From NCBI RefSeq assembly GCF_001905905.1, contig NZ_LIVT01000006.1, forward strand, positions 299,723 to 363,722: DNA of 64,000 nucleotides. The letters run 5' to 3'. The position numbers and the translations under genes are program-made. The notes under the pieces were generated by a model, which was given only the letters and a program-made list of their open reading frames with translations, searched no databases and was not told the DNA's origin. This stretch comes from Streptomyces sp. CB02366. Lineage in GTDB: Bacteria; Actinomycetota; Actinomycetes; Streptomycetales; Streptomycetaceae. The first letter of the stretch is position 1. Every line of letters begins with the position of its first letter. Below, one piece after another: positions 44,697 through 52,216 of this stretch.

Positions 44697-45668
44697 TCAG
44701 CCGCTGTACGCCTCCCGGAAGTCCCACGGGCTGAACCTGCGGCCGCGGCGGTTCTGGTCGGTGATCCTGTTGTGGCCGTACTCGTCCTTGCCGGCGACGA
44801 GCACGGAGGCGAAGTTGTCCAGCGGGATGGTGCCGCCGTACTCGGACACGTCGCCGAGGTCCGGGTAGACCTCGACCTGGGTCGGCACGTACCGGGTCGC
44901 GAACCCCATGCGGTAGTCCTTCTTGCTGCCGGTGTGCGGGAGCGAACCGTGCATCAGGGTCGACCAGAAGATCACGCACTCGCCGGGCTGCATGACGAGG
45001 GAGAACGCCTTGGACTCGTCGGGGCGCCAGTCGGGGTCCTTCTGGAGGTCGCGGTAGTCGTATCCGAAGAAGCCGCGCCGGACGTTGTCCTTCTCCCGCT
45101 TGTTGATCGTGTCCGGGTTGTAGGACATGCCGAGGGACTCGTCGTAGTTCATCACCCGGTGCGTGCCCGGCATGAGCTGGAGGCAGCCGTTCTCACGGGT
45201 CGAATGGGTGAACGCCGTCCAGGCGGTGATCGTGCCGCCGAACGCGGGCGCGTTGTTCTCCGCGGGCCACCGGATCTGGGGGCGGCCGCTGGAGTGGGCG
45301 AACGTCGACGCCTGGTGCCAGTCGGTGCCCTCGTCGCCCTGGTACTTCGGGAAGAACTCGGTGCGCCAGCACAGCAGGTCCGGGCCGAGGATGGAGGCCA
45401 CCCGCTCCACGATCGCCTGCTGCATGATGTGCTCGCTGAGCAGATCTATGTCGAGGTGCCGGTCGTAGTTGGAGAGGTTGGTCACCGCGCCCAGCGCGTC
45501 TTCCGGGTAGATCGCCCGCGACCGGTCCGGAATGGCTCGGCGTATCTGGTTCCAGCGCTTCTCCATCTCCTCGGGTTCATACACCTTGATGGGGCCGATG
45601 AAGCCCTGCTCCTCGAACGTGGCGAGTTCTTCGGGGCTCAGTCGGAAATCAGCGGTGCGGTCATTCAC
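44697..45668 (-). CDS. Fe(II)/2-oxoglutarate-dependent aliphatic halogenase, SyrB2 family
   Basis: The 323-residue enzyme is similar along its length to SyrB2. Shared segments include WRTEFFPKY, GDEGTDWHQA, FGGTIT, NGCLQ, FFGYDYR, FWSTLMH and MGFA-RYVP. The iron site reads His118-Gln-Ala120 and His240. The Ala replaces the Asp/Glu of hydroxylases; in SyrB2 the same change (His116, Ala118, His235) opens the site for chloride. Arg259 matches the 2-oxoglutarate-binding Arg. SyrB2-type enzymes chlorinate unactivated carbons of aminoacyl groups bound to a carrier protein. The free PCP gene lies 39 bp upstream in the same transcript and is the likely carrier, loaded by the free proline-type A enzyme. 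A GGAG ribosome site lies 9 bp before the ATG. Confidence 0.95.
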   Translation of the reverse strand: MNDRTADFRLSPEELATFEEQGFIGPIKVYEPEEMEKRWNQIRRAIPDRSRAIYPEDALGAVTNLSNYDRHLDIDLLSEHIMQQAIVERVASILGPDLLCWRTEFFPKYQGDEGTDWHQASTFAHSSGRPQIRWPAENNAPAFGGTITAWTAFTHSTRENGCLQLMPGTHRVMNYDESLGMSYNPDTINKREKDNVRRGFFGYDYRDLQKDPDWRPDESKAFSLVMQPGECVIFWSTLMHGSLPHTGSKKDYRMGFATRYVPTQVEVYPDLGDVSEYGGTIPLDNFASVLVAGKDEYGHNRITDQNRRGRRFSPWDFREAYSG

Positions 45669-45707
45669 GGCTACTCCAGTCTCTGGTCCGAATACTGGGT
45701 GAACGAA

Positions 45708-45971
45708 TTACCTGGCAGGCTGTCCGGCCATCCGCCCGTGCAGTTCTGCGATCGCGCTGCCGAGCGACTCCTCGAACAGGACCTTCATGTCCAGTTCGTG
45801 TCCGAAGCGCTGTTGGACGAGTGTGTTGAGGTTCATGGCGATGAGCGAGTGACCGCCGAGATCCAGGAAGTTGTCCTCGGGGGACACGTCCGGATTCTCG
45901 ACGGCCTCGCCCACCCAGTCGACGAGCAGCTTCTGAAGTTCGTGCACGCCCTCAGGAATGGAAACGGGCAT
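45708..45971 (-). CDS. Free-standing peptidyl carrier protein
   Basis: An 87-residue PCP with Ser42 in DLGGHSL as the phosphopantetheine site. Four-helix carrier length is normal. It is the first gene of the minus-strand operon, followed by the halogenase. With the free A enzyme, halogenase and type II thioesterase it forms a trans-acting loading and modification set, as SyrB1/CytC2-type carriers do for chlorinated amino acids. No phosphopantetheinyl transferase gene is visible in the window, so a general one must act. Confidence 0.93.
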   Translation of the reverse strand: MPVSIPEGVHELQKLLVDWVGEAVENPDVSPEDNFLDLGGHSLIAMNLNTLVQQRFGHELDMKVLFEESLGSAIAELHGRMAGQPAR

Positions 45972-46528
45972 GGCCGCCAGACTCCTCTCGTAGGGTCTCG
46001 TACGTGCCTCCGGCCATCGTTGGAATCATGTGCGAGCCGGAGCGTCTCCGTACGCTTTGCACAGGGCCAGGGAAATGTGCTTGGCTTGCTGCGCGCCTCA
46101 CTCTATGGCCGCCCGGACGAGCGCGGTAATGCCGGATGCTTGGGGGGTATGCCCCGCGAACATATGCCAGGAAAATTCGCCACGAACACGGTGCTGATTT
46201 CTGCCGGACGAGAGCCCCGCCCCCTCGGCCCGGAGCGCCGGAACGGCTGAACACCCGGTCGGTCGTGACCGAACCGGACCGGTCTTCCGCCGACGTACCG
46301 AGGTCCACGGCGCCCCGCCGGGAAAACGGGTGACCACTCCGCCGGGGCGTCCGGCGCCACGAACAGCGGGACGCGGCCCGGCGCCGGGTGCGCCGCCGTC
46401 CGGGCTGGTGTGGCCGTGCCAGGCGGTGACCTGCGGCCGTGCGGACGTGCACGTGTCCCCTGGAGCGGGCCCGAGGCTACGATGAATGACTGCCCTGGAC
46501 CGGTGGGCGGTGGGCTGGAGGGAGACGG
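45972..46528. other. Intergenic region, right edge of the cluster
   Basis: These 557 bp separate the divergent PCP operon and blaI-like gene. Frames on both strands look like chance. The part next to the PCP gene (46080-46200) is lower in GC and probably carries its promoter. A TATGTTCGCGGGGCATA-like partial dyad (around 46150-46166, minus strand reading) may be an operator. A GGAGGGAGA site precedes the gene at 46529. Confidence 0.45.
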
Positions 46529-46909
46529 GTGGGAGAGCAGGGGCGTGCCCGGCGTGGTCAGGGTGAGCTGGAGGCTCAGGTGCTCGGTGCGTTGCGCGCG
46601 GCGGAGGCTCCCGTGGACACGGCCTGGGTGCAGGAGCGGGTCGGCGGCGGTCTCGCGTACACGACCGTGATCACGATTCTGACGCGGCTGCTGGCCAAGG
46701 GGGCGGTGACCCGGGAGAAGGCGGGGCGGGCCTTCGTGTGGTCACCGGTGGCGGACGAGGCGGGTCTGGCGGCGTTGCGGATGCGACGGCTGTTGGATCG
46801 GGAGAGGGACCGTGAGGCGGTGCTGGCGAGCTTCGTGACGTCACTGCCTCCGGGGGACGAGCGACTGCTGCGGGAGTTGCTGGAGCGTGCTGCGGAGCCG
46901 GAGGGCTGA
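46529..46909 (+). CDS. BlaI/MecI-family repressor
   Basis: The 126-residue winged-helix repressor has the family pattern: LEAQVLGALRAAEAPVDTAWVQE (first helices), YTTVITILTRLLAKGAVTREKAGRAFVW (recognition helix and wing) and a C-terminal dimerisation helix. BlaI proteins repress by binding TACA/TGTA-type dyads and are cleaved when the partner membrane protease is activated. The partner protease gene begins 7 bp downstream. A GTG start follows GGAGGGAGA. Confidence 0.9.
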   Translation: MGEQGRARRGQGELEAQVLGALRAAEAPVDTAWVQERVGGGLAYTTVITILTRLLAKGAVTREKAGRAFVWSPVADEAGLAALRMRRLLDRERDREAVLASFVTSLPPGDERLLRELLERAAEPEG

Positions 46910-46916
46910 CGCGGCC

Positions 46917-47852
46917 ATGGGGGTTTTCGTCTTCCTGCCGCTGGTGCTGCCGTTGACGGCGTGGCCGATGGCACGGCTGGCCGAGCAGCGTCTGCATCCG
47001 CGGACCGCCACACCTCTGCTGTCGGTGGTCGCGGGGGTGCTGGCCGTGTGCAGCACGGTCTGTCTGGTGCTGCTGATGGTGGTGGGGACCGCGCAACTGC
47101 CCGGCAATCCGCTGCCCGATGGCTGGTCGGACGAGGAGGTGCGGGAGGCGGTCCCGTACGACGAGGTCGCCGGCCTGCTGGCCATCCCCGCCCTCGGGGC
47201 GGTGGTGGCGGCGTGCTGCCGCACGGTGTGGGTGCATCTGCGGGTGCGGCGCCAGGCGGAAAGGGCGGTGGCCGGTCTGCCGACGTCGGTGGTGGTGCTA
47301 CCGGACACCGGTCCGTACGCCTACGCGCTTCCGGCTCGGCGCGGTGGGAAGGGCCGGGTGGTGGTGTCGACGGCGATGCTCTCGTGTCTGGAGGCGGCGG
47401 AGCGGCGGGCGCTGTTCGCGCACGAGCGTGCCCACCTCGCGGGCCGGCACCACCGGTTTCTCCTCGCTGTGCAGCTGGCGGCCCGGGCGAATCCGTTCCT
47501 TGGGCCGTTGCGTACGGCGGTGGCCTTCACGGCGGAGCGGTGGGCGGATGAGGAGGCGGCCGGCGCGATCGGCAGCAGGCGGGCGACGGCGAGGGCGATC
47601 GGCAAGGCGGCGCTGGTCTCCCAGGGCGCTCCGGCGGTGACGCTGGCCCATTTCGCGCAGGCGGGCCCGGTGCCCCGGCGGGTGAGGGCGCTGCTGGGGC
47701 CGGCCCCGGCGGTACGCAGGTGGCCTTCGGCGTTCACCGCGGTGGGGCCGGCGGCGTGGACGGCCGCGGCGGGCACCGCTCTTTCGGCGTTGTCGTCGGC
47801 GAACGCGACGGTGACGCTGTTCTTCGTGCTGAAGGCCGCCACGCCGCTGTAG
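46917..47852 (+). CDS. M56/M48-like membrane zinc metalloprotease (BlaR1-type partner)
   Basis: This 311-residue integral membrane protein has an HExxH zinc motif as H169-E-R-A-H173 (FAHERAHLAGRHH). Hydrophobic helices lie at about 1-20, 35-55, 85-105 and near the C-terminus. It lacks the penicillin-binding sensor domain of BlaR1. Together with the upstream BlaI-like repressor it matches the widespread actinobacterial blaI-M56 pairs, which respond to envelope or oxidative signals. ATG 46917 is chosen; a GTG that would overlap the blaI end is also in frame. Confidence 0.88.
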   Translation: MGVFVFLPLVLPLTAWPMARLAEQRLHPRTATPLLSVVAGVLAVCSTVCLVLLMVVGTAQLPGNPLPDGWSDEEVREAVPYDEVAGLLAIPALGAVVAACCRTVWVHLRVRRQAERAVAGLPTSVVVLPDTGPYAYALPARRGGKGRVVVSTAMLSCLEAAERRALFAHERAHLAGRHHRFLLAVQLAARANPFLGPLRTAVAFTAERWADEEAAGAIGSRRATARAIGKAALVSQGAPAVTLAHFAQAGPVPRRVRALLGPAPAVRRWPSAFTAVGPAAWTAAAGTALSALSSANATVTLFFVLKAATPL

Positions 47853-47918
47853 GCGATGGGGGTGTGCCTCGGCCGCCCGGCGGGATGGCGGGCGGCCGAG
47901 GCGGGAGGCGGCGCCTGC

Positions 47919-48374
47919 CTACAGGTCGAACTCGTGGGGCGGCAGGTCGAGGGTGAAGCACGCCTCACGGACCACGGCTTGTTCGGACTTGTCGAAATCG
48001 CCGTCGGCGCCACCGATGACGATGCCGATCTGGATGACGGCGCGGGCCTCGGCGGGCTTCTTCCTGGCCTTGGCGATCTCCTGCAGGACGCCGACCTTGC
48101 CGAAGGCGAAGTCGGCCGTCAGCTTGGCCAGGTTGTCCTCGAAGCGTCGGCGCAGGTCGTCGGCGTCGAAGTTGTTCAGCACCTCGTTGGTGGCGATCAG
48201 CTGCGCCACGCGCTGACGCTCGGCAGGGTCGATGGCGCCGTCGGCTGCCGCGACGAGCGCGCACATCGCCATGGAGGCGTCCCGGAACGCGCCGGATGTG
48301 AGGTCGTTCTTCTTCGCCGTCAGCTGGGTCTGCATCGTCGATGCGGATTCCCGGATGCGGTCCCACAGGGCCAC
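47919..48374 (-). CDS. TerB-family protein (tellurite-resistance type)
   Basis: The 151-residue all-helical TerB protein has acidic metal-binding motifs: AAADGAIDPAER near residues 43-54 and GGADGDFDKSEQ near 120-131. Such motifs bind Ca2+ or other divalent ions. In actinobacteria TerB-like proteins belong to stress-signalling complexes at the membrane. It is the third gene of a minus-strand group with Spo0M and a helix-hairpin-helix protein; the intergenic gap is 55 bp. Confidence 0.88.
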   Translation of the reverse strand: MALWDRIRESASTMQTQLTAKKNDLTSGAFRDASMAMCALVAAADGAIDPAERQRVAQLIATNEVLNNFDADDLRRRFEDNLAKLTADFAFGKVGVLQEIAKARKKPAEARAVIQIGIVIGGADGDFDKSEQAVVREACFTLDLPPHEFDL

Positions 48375-48429
48375 AAGAGCTCCTTCGTCGTGCGGCGCCC
48401 GGTCCGGGCGCCTGCGTCATGGGTGGGGG

Positions 48430-49428
48430 TCAGGCTTCTTCGTCACCCTCGTCGTCGCCTTCGAAGAAGTCGCCGACCTCGTCGACGACCTCGGCGGCGA
48501 CGAGGCCGCCGGCCACGCCGACGGCGAGCCCGGCCGCGCCCGCGGCGATGGCGGTGCCCATGCCGGGCCCGGAGCGGTGACCGCCCTGGCCGTCGTGGTG
48601 GCTGTGGGCGTAGTGGGCGTCTGCGTGCCCGTAGGGGGCGGGGACGCTGTGGTGGCCGTGGCCGGCGACCATCTGACGGATCCAGGCGTCGAGGACCGTA
48701 TTCCAGTCACGCTGGTCTGCGCCGTCGTGGCTGACGACGTGCCGGTTGACGACGTCGTGACTGGAAGAGAAGAACCCGCCGGGCTTGTCGGCCTCCAGGA
48801 CGACCTCCATGCCGCCGGGGCCGGCCAGGAAGGTGACCTCCAGCTCCCGCATGGCGTGCCCGTACTGCGGGGCGGGGGTGAGTTCGATCTCCTGGTAGAA
48901 CGGCAACTGCTGGCCGGTACCGCGGATGTGCCCGTATTCGAGGTCGGCGGACTTGAAGCCGAAGCCGAGCTGACCGAGGGCTTCGAGGACCGCCTCCTGC
49001 ACCGGCAGCGGGGCGACGGTGAGCGGATCGAGGTCGCCCTTGTCCCTCGCCCCCGCCACCGCGAGCTCGGTACGCACCCCGAGCACGATGCCCAGCGCCT
49101 GTCCGTACAGCTCCGTGATCGGCGTCTCCCACGGCAGCGCCACCGTGAACGGCACACTGCGCTGCTCGCCGGCAGTCAGGCGGAAGCCGCCGGCGACGGT
49201 GAACCGGCCGAACGCGGCCACCCCCTCGGCCTCTCCGCCGTCGTGCTCGGCCTCCACCCGGGCCACCAGCTCCAGGGTGATCTGCTCGATGTCGAAGTCG
49301 GCGCTGCCGCCCTTCAGATGCACCTGGCCCGTCAGACCGCCGCCGGGCCGCACCGCGCCCGGCTCGAGAACCGTGTCCACCGTGGGGCCGCCCACGCCGA
49401 GCGAGCCGAGCAACTTCTTGAACACCAT
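48430..49428 (-). CDS. Spo0M-like sporulation-control protein
   Basis: This 332-residue protein has an N-terminal arrestin-like domain (about 1-235): VFKKLLGSLGVGGPTVDTVLE, GGLTGQVHLKGGSADFDIEQI and FYQEIELTPAP. A His-rich segment (about 255-285) follows, then a Gly/Ala hydrophobic stretch and an acidic tail (EGDDEGDEE). Spo0M proteins are cytoplasmic regulators linked to sporulation and the cytoskeleton. ATG 49428 has AAGGAG 11 bp upstream; the GTG at 49440 overlaps that site and is rejected. Between a HhH gene and terB. Confidence 0.88.
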   Translation of the reverse strand: MVFKKLLGSLGVGGPTVDTVLEPGAVRPGGGLTGQVHLKGGSADFDIEQITLELVARVEAEHDGGEAEGVAAFGRFTVAGGFRLTAGEQRSVPFTVALPWETPITELYGQALGIVLGVRTELAVAGARDKGDLDPLTVAPLPVQEAVLEALGQLGFGFKSADLEYGHIRGTGQQLPFYQEIELTPAPQYGHAMRELEVTFLAGPGGMEVVLEADKPGGFFSSSHDVVNRHVVSHDGADQRDWNTVLDAWIRQMVAGHGHHSVPAPYGHADAHYAHSHHDGQGGHRSGPGMGTAIAAGAAGLAVGVAGGLVAAEVVDEVGDFFEGDDEGDEEA

Positions 49429-49526
49429 CGCGGCGTTCACTCCTTCATGTACGGGATCTGCCGACGCGGTGCCGCGGGACCTCTGCTCAAGGGCGCCGAC
49501 GGCACCGCGCGGCCGGAGGATGGTGA

Positions 49527-49745
49527 CTACTTCGCCTCGTCCAGCGCGGCCAGCGCCTGAGCCCAGCGGACGTACTTCAGTTCGGCGAGCTCGGCGACGG
49601 TGGTGATGCCGAACGCCTCCTTCAAAAGCTCGCCGTCACGGTCGGACACCCCCTTCAGGGCCGCGACCGGAGCGGCGAGAATCTCGTTCAGCGGCTTGTC
49701 CGCCCACGCCTTGTCCAGCACCTTGTCCAGATCGATCGAAGCCAC
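49527..49745 (-). CDS. Small helix-hairpin-helix protein
   Basis: The 72-residue protein is predicted all-helical. PVAALKGVSDRDGELLKEAF followed by GITTVAELAELKYVRWAQAL follows the spacing of helix-hairpin-helix domains found in RuvA/UvrC-like and polymerase proteins. The GTG at 49745 is preceded by GGGAGG six bases upstream, which sets the start inside a much longer open frame. First gene of the group with spo0M and terB. It may bind DNA or another protein; function unknown. Confidence 0.7.
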   Translation of the reverse strand: MASIDLDKVLDKAWADKPLNEILAAPVAALKGVSDRDGELLKEAFGITTVAELAELKYVRWAQALAALDEAK

Positions 49746-50189
49746 GTATGCCCTCCCAGGCCAACAGCGAGTCAAACCAGCGGTGCGCGGCCGCACGGCC
49801 ACGCAGCCGCCGCCCGAAAGCGACGGCTGCATGGGGGCGCCCAGGGGTGGCCGGGCACAATCCGACCGCCCCCTCATGTTTTCTACACGACTGTAGAAGT
49901 ATAGAGCCGGGCCGGCGGGGCAAGGGGCACTTCGGGGTTGCGGGGGGTTAAAAGTCCGGAAACGCACCGTGACCGGCTGCCCCCGGGCCACTTTGCCGTT
50001 TCCTCCCTCACCGCGGGCGGGCGCGCTGATCCCGAGCGTGCCGCCGAGGCCGGTGAGCGCGGTGCCGACAGCGTCCTGAGGGCGGGCGGCTGGCCTCCCG
50101 CCTTCTGGGATCGTTGGCACGAGCAGGGAGGGGAGGGCCCCGGCCGGTGCACGCGCTGACGAGAACACCACCACCACTGGAGGAGGAAC
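49746..50189. other. Intergenic region holding divergent promoters
   Basis: 444 bp between the divergent HhH and GNAT genes. It contains the dyad and -10 noted separately, about 140 bp upstream of the HhH start. Beyond that I see only GC-rich sequence and the ribosome site GGAGGAGGAAC before 50190. Confidence 0.5.
49881..49903 (-). promoter_or_regulatory. BlaI-like operator overlapping the promoter of the HhH-spo0M-terB group
   Basis: A perfect dyad TTCTACA-CGAC-TGTAGAA spans 49881-49898. Directly next to it, on the minus strand, TATACT (49903-49898) is a near-ideal -10, so the dyad covers the transcription start. CTACA...TGTAG dyads are the form of BlaI/MecI operators. A blaI-like gene lies 3 kb away. 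Confidence 0.6.
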
Positions 50190-50669
50190 ATGCCCGTCGG
50201 GCCGGTCATCAGCGGAAAGCAGACGTGCCTTGTCCCCACGTCCGAGGCCGACCTGGACCTGCTCGCGCGTTGGTTCGCCGACCCCGAATTCGTGGAGCAC
50301 TGGGGCGGGCTGCCGATGCCGCGTGAGGAAGTCGCCGCCAAGTACGTAGGCCGGCGCCGCCCGCGGGTCGAGTCCTTCCTGATACACGCTCAGGGGGCAC
50401 CCGTCGGCTACGCGCAGTACTGGCATGCCGGCGCCGATGAGGGCGGAATCGACATGGTCCTGGCCGTCGGGGCACGAGGCCGAGGACTGGGGCCGGACGC
50501 GGCCCGCGCACTGATCGCCCACCTGTGCACCACGCTCGGGTGGCGACGGGTGACGGTCGACCCCTCGGCGACGAACGTGCGGGCCGTGCACGCCTGGGAG
50601 AAGGCCGGTTTCCGGCGCATGGCAGGCGAGGGGGAAACCCTGTCGATGGAGTACCGCCCCGCACCCTGA
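50190..50669 (+). CDS. GNAT acetyltransferase resembling AAC(6')-type enzymes
   Basis: This 159-residue GNAT enzyme has the layout of AAC(6')-Ib/IucB-like proteins: ADLDLLARWFADPEFVEHWGG at the N-terminus, GYAQYWHAGADEGGIDMVLA in the middle, and the acetyl-CoA loop GARGRGLGPDAARALIAHL. The C-terminal PSATNVRAVHAWEKAGFRR is the family's end segment. It may acetylate an aminoglycoside-like amine or another small amine; resistance cannot be concluded from sequence. A strong GGAGGAGGAAC site precedes the ATG. Single gene. Confidence 0.85.
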   Translation: MPVGPVISGKQTCLVPTSEADLDLLARWFADPEFVEHWGGLPMPREEVAAKYVGRRRPRVESFLIHAQGAPVGYAQYWHAGADEGGIDMVLAVGARGRGLGPDAARALIAHLCTTLGWRRVTVDPSATNVRAVHAWEKAGFRRMAGEGETLSMEYRPAP

Positions 50670-51606
50670 CCGACCCTCGACCGTCATGGAGCCTTCGCGT
50701 GGAAGTCTCCGGGCAAGGGCTGGGGGCGTGGCGAGGTGGAGGGCGCCGGGCCGTTGGAGCGGCAGGGCCGCTGCGGGCCGCAGCCCTGGAGCGGGTGGGT
50801 GAAAGGCCCTTTCATCGGCTTCCCCGAGTTTTGGTTACCGTTCACTCGAAATGTTGACGTTGTCAACTGAGGGTGTGAAGTATTTTCAGTGGCCCGTTGA
50901 AGTGTGCGCTCCGTCGCGATCACTTTCGGTCGGTAGGTGGTCGCGATCATTCTTCGTGCGGTCAAGAGTGAGGGATGCTGCTGGCGCGCGCGTGCGCACG
51001 GGGGAGTTTCCTGTTCCGTTTTCACCGCTGTCGTGCGCCTCGGCGGCGGTTGGTGCTGGGCTAGCTTCCTGGAAGGCACGGACTTCCTGGAAGGAGCGGA
51101 AAGAGCCTCCGAGTCGAGTGGCGGCGTCGGAGCCCCCCCCCGCGTTCCGGATCGATGACGCACCAAGGAGTAAGAAATTGATTCAGCGCGTTCGCCGGGG
51201 AATCATGTGATTCATTCCGGGAGACCCCGAGGCCGGAATTCCGCTCTCCGCTCTTGTGTGAACTTTTACCGGCAGGCCCTTTCGGGCGACGCTCCGCCTC
51301 GGCTCGCTGCCGCGGACGGGTCTCGTCGCGGCGACGGCCGTACGCACCGAACCGCTCCACCCGCAGGCGCCGATGACGTTCTCGGCGGCGGCCCGGCGCG
51401 ACCGCAGTGCCATCGCGTACCTCAAGGTCCGGCGCCGAAGCCGACGCACCCGCGCTGACCGGGCGCCGGCCCCGCCGGAGACGGGTGGACCGCACCCCCA
51501 CCGCCCCGTCCGCGCCCCGGGGACGTGCGGCCCTGGGCTGCGGCGTGCTGAACAGCCGCCCTCGGGGTGCGGCCCCGGCTACCTCACGAGTGGGAAGGTG
51601 AGCGAC
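50670..51606. other. Long intergenic region with low-GC segment and dyads
   Basis: About 940 bp without a supported gene. The 50820-50960 part is AT-rich for this genome and contains a perfect dyad GTTGAC-GTT-GTCAAC (50853-50867) and two direct copies of GTCGCGATCA (50913-50922 and 50940-50949). A run of nine C lies near 51133. Frames after 51200 read low-complexity Arg/Pro sequence. Confidence 0.5.
50853..50867. promoter_or_regulatory. Perfect 15-bp dyad GTTGAC-N3-GTCAAC
   Basis: Arms 50853-50858 and 50862-50867 with GTT between. The left arm doubles as a -35-like TTGAC. Dyads of this form are bound by many MerR/GntR/TetR-type proteins; the regulator is not evident. Confidence 0.4.
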
Positions 51607-52098
51607 GTGCCGACGCGCTCGGCGAACGTCCTGGTGAGCAGGGCCGAAAGCGCCGTCAGAACCGCCGTGCGGGCGTCGGACGCCCCGGCAGGGCGAGGGC
51701 TCCGATCCGCGCTCGTCTACGACGCGTTCTGCTGTGACCGCCGGCCCGTCTATCTGGCCTTCGGTACGGCCGCGGCGGGCTGCTCCCGTCTCGGCGCGGA
51801 CATAACCGGTGACGCACTGCGCGACCTCGCCTCCCGGTGGGACGCCGCACTCCGTACCGCGGCCCCTGCCGCCGTGGCCTGGGAGTTGCTCTCGGCCAAG
51901 TCCGTTCCGCATCACACGCCATCCGTACGGCGACTGAGCCGTGTTCTCGGTCCGCGCGAGGTTGACGCCCTGCTGCTGCGCTACCGCCTCGGTCTCTCCG
52001 CTCCTGACGCCGCCCATGCCATGGGGCTGGACAGGCCCGGATTTGAATTGCTCCGGACGCGTGCGCTGCGAGGGATCGCCCGGAGGCCCCTTTGGTGA
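51607..52098 (+). CDS. Small HTH protein with sigma-region-4-like C-terminus
   Basis: A 163-residue protein whose last 55 residues resemble sigma-70 region 4: LSRVLGPREVDALLLRYRLG, then SAPDAAHAMGLDRPGFELLRTRALRGI. The N-terminal 100 residues have no recognisable domain; a -10-binding region 2 is not visible, so it is not a complete sigma factor. GTG 51607, with GGAAGG eight bases upstream, is preferred to a GTG three codons earlier. Such proteins are common in Streptomyces with unknown roles; DNA binding is likely. Confidence 0.65.
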   Translation: MPTRSANVLVSRAESAVRTAVRASDAPAGRGLRSALVYDAFCCDRRPVYLAFGTAAAGCSRLGADITGDALRDLASRWDAALRTAAPAAVAWELLSAKSVPHHTPSVRRLSRVLGPREVDALLLRYRLGLSAPDAAHAMGLDRPGFELLRTRALRGIARRPLW

Positions 52099-52216
52099 AT
52101 ATGCCGGTGACGAATGCGCTGCCGGGTGCGGGGGAGTGCGCCGGAGCGTCGGCGTCCGGGAGCCTGACTGATTCGCGTCAGGATGTTTCGCCCGTTCGGG
52201 GATACGGGTAGCCCCC

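Noticed and set aside
47919..49745. Whether the HhH-spo0M-terB group belongs to the NRPS cluster
   Set aside because: It is separated by the BlaI/M56 pair and encodes general stress and development proteins; no biosynthetic role is evident.
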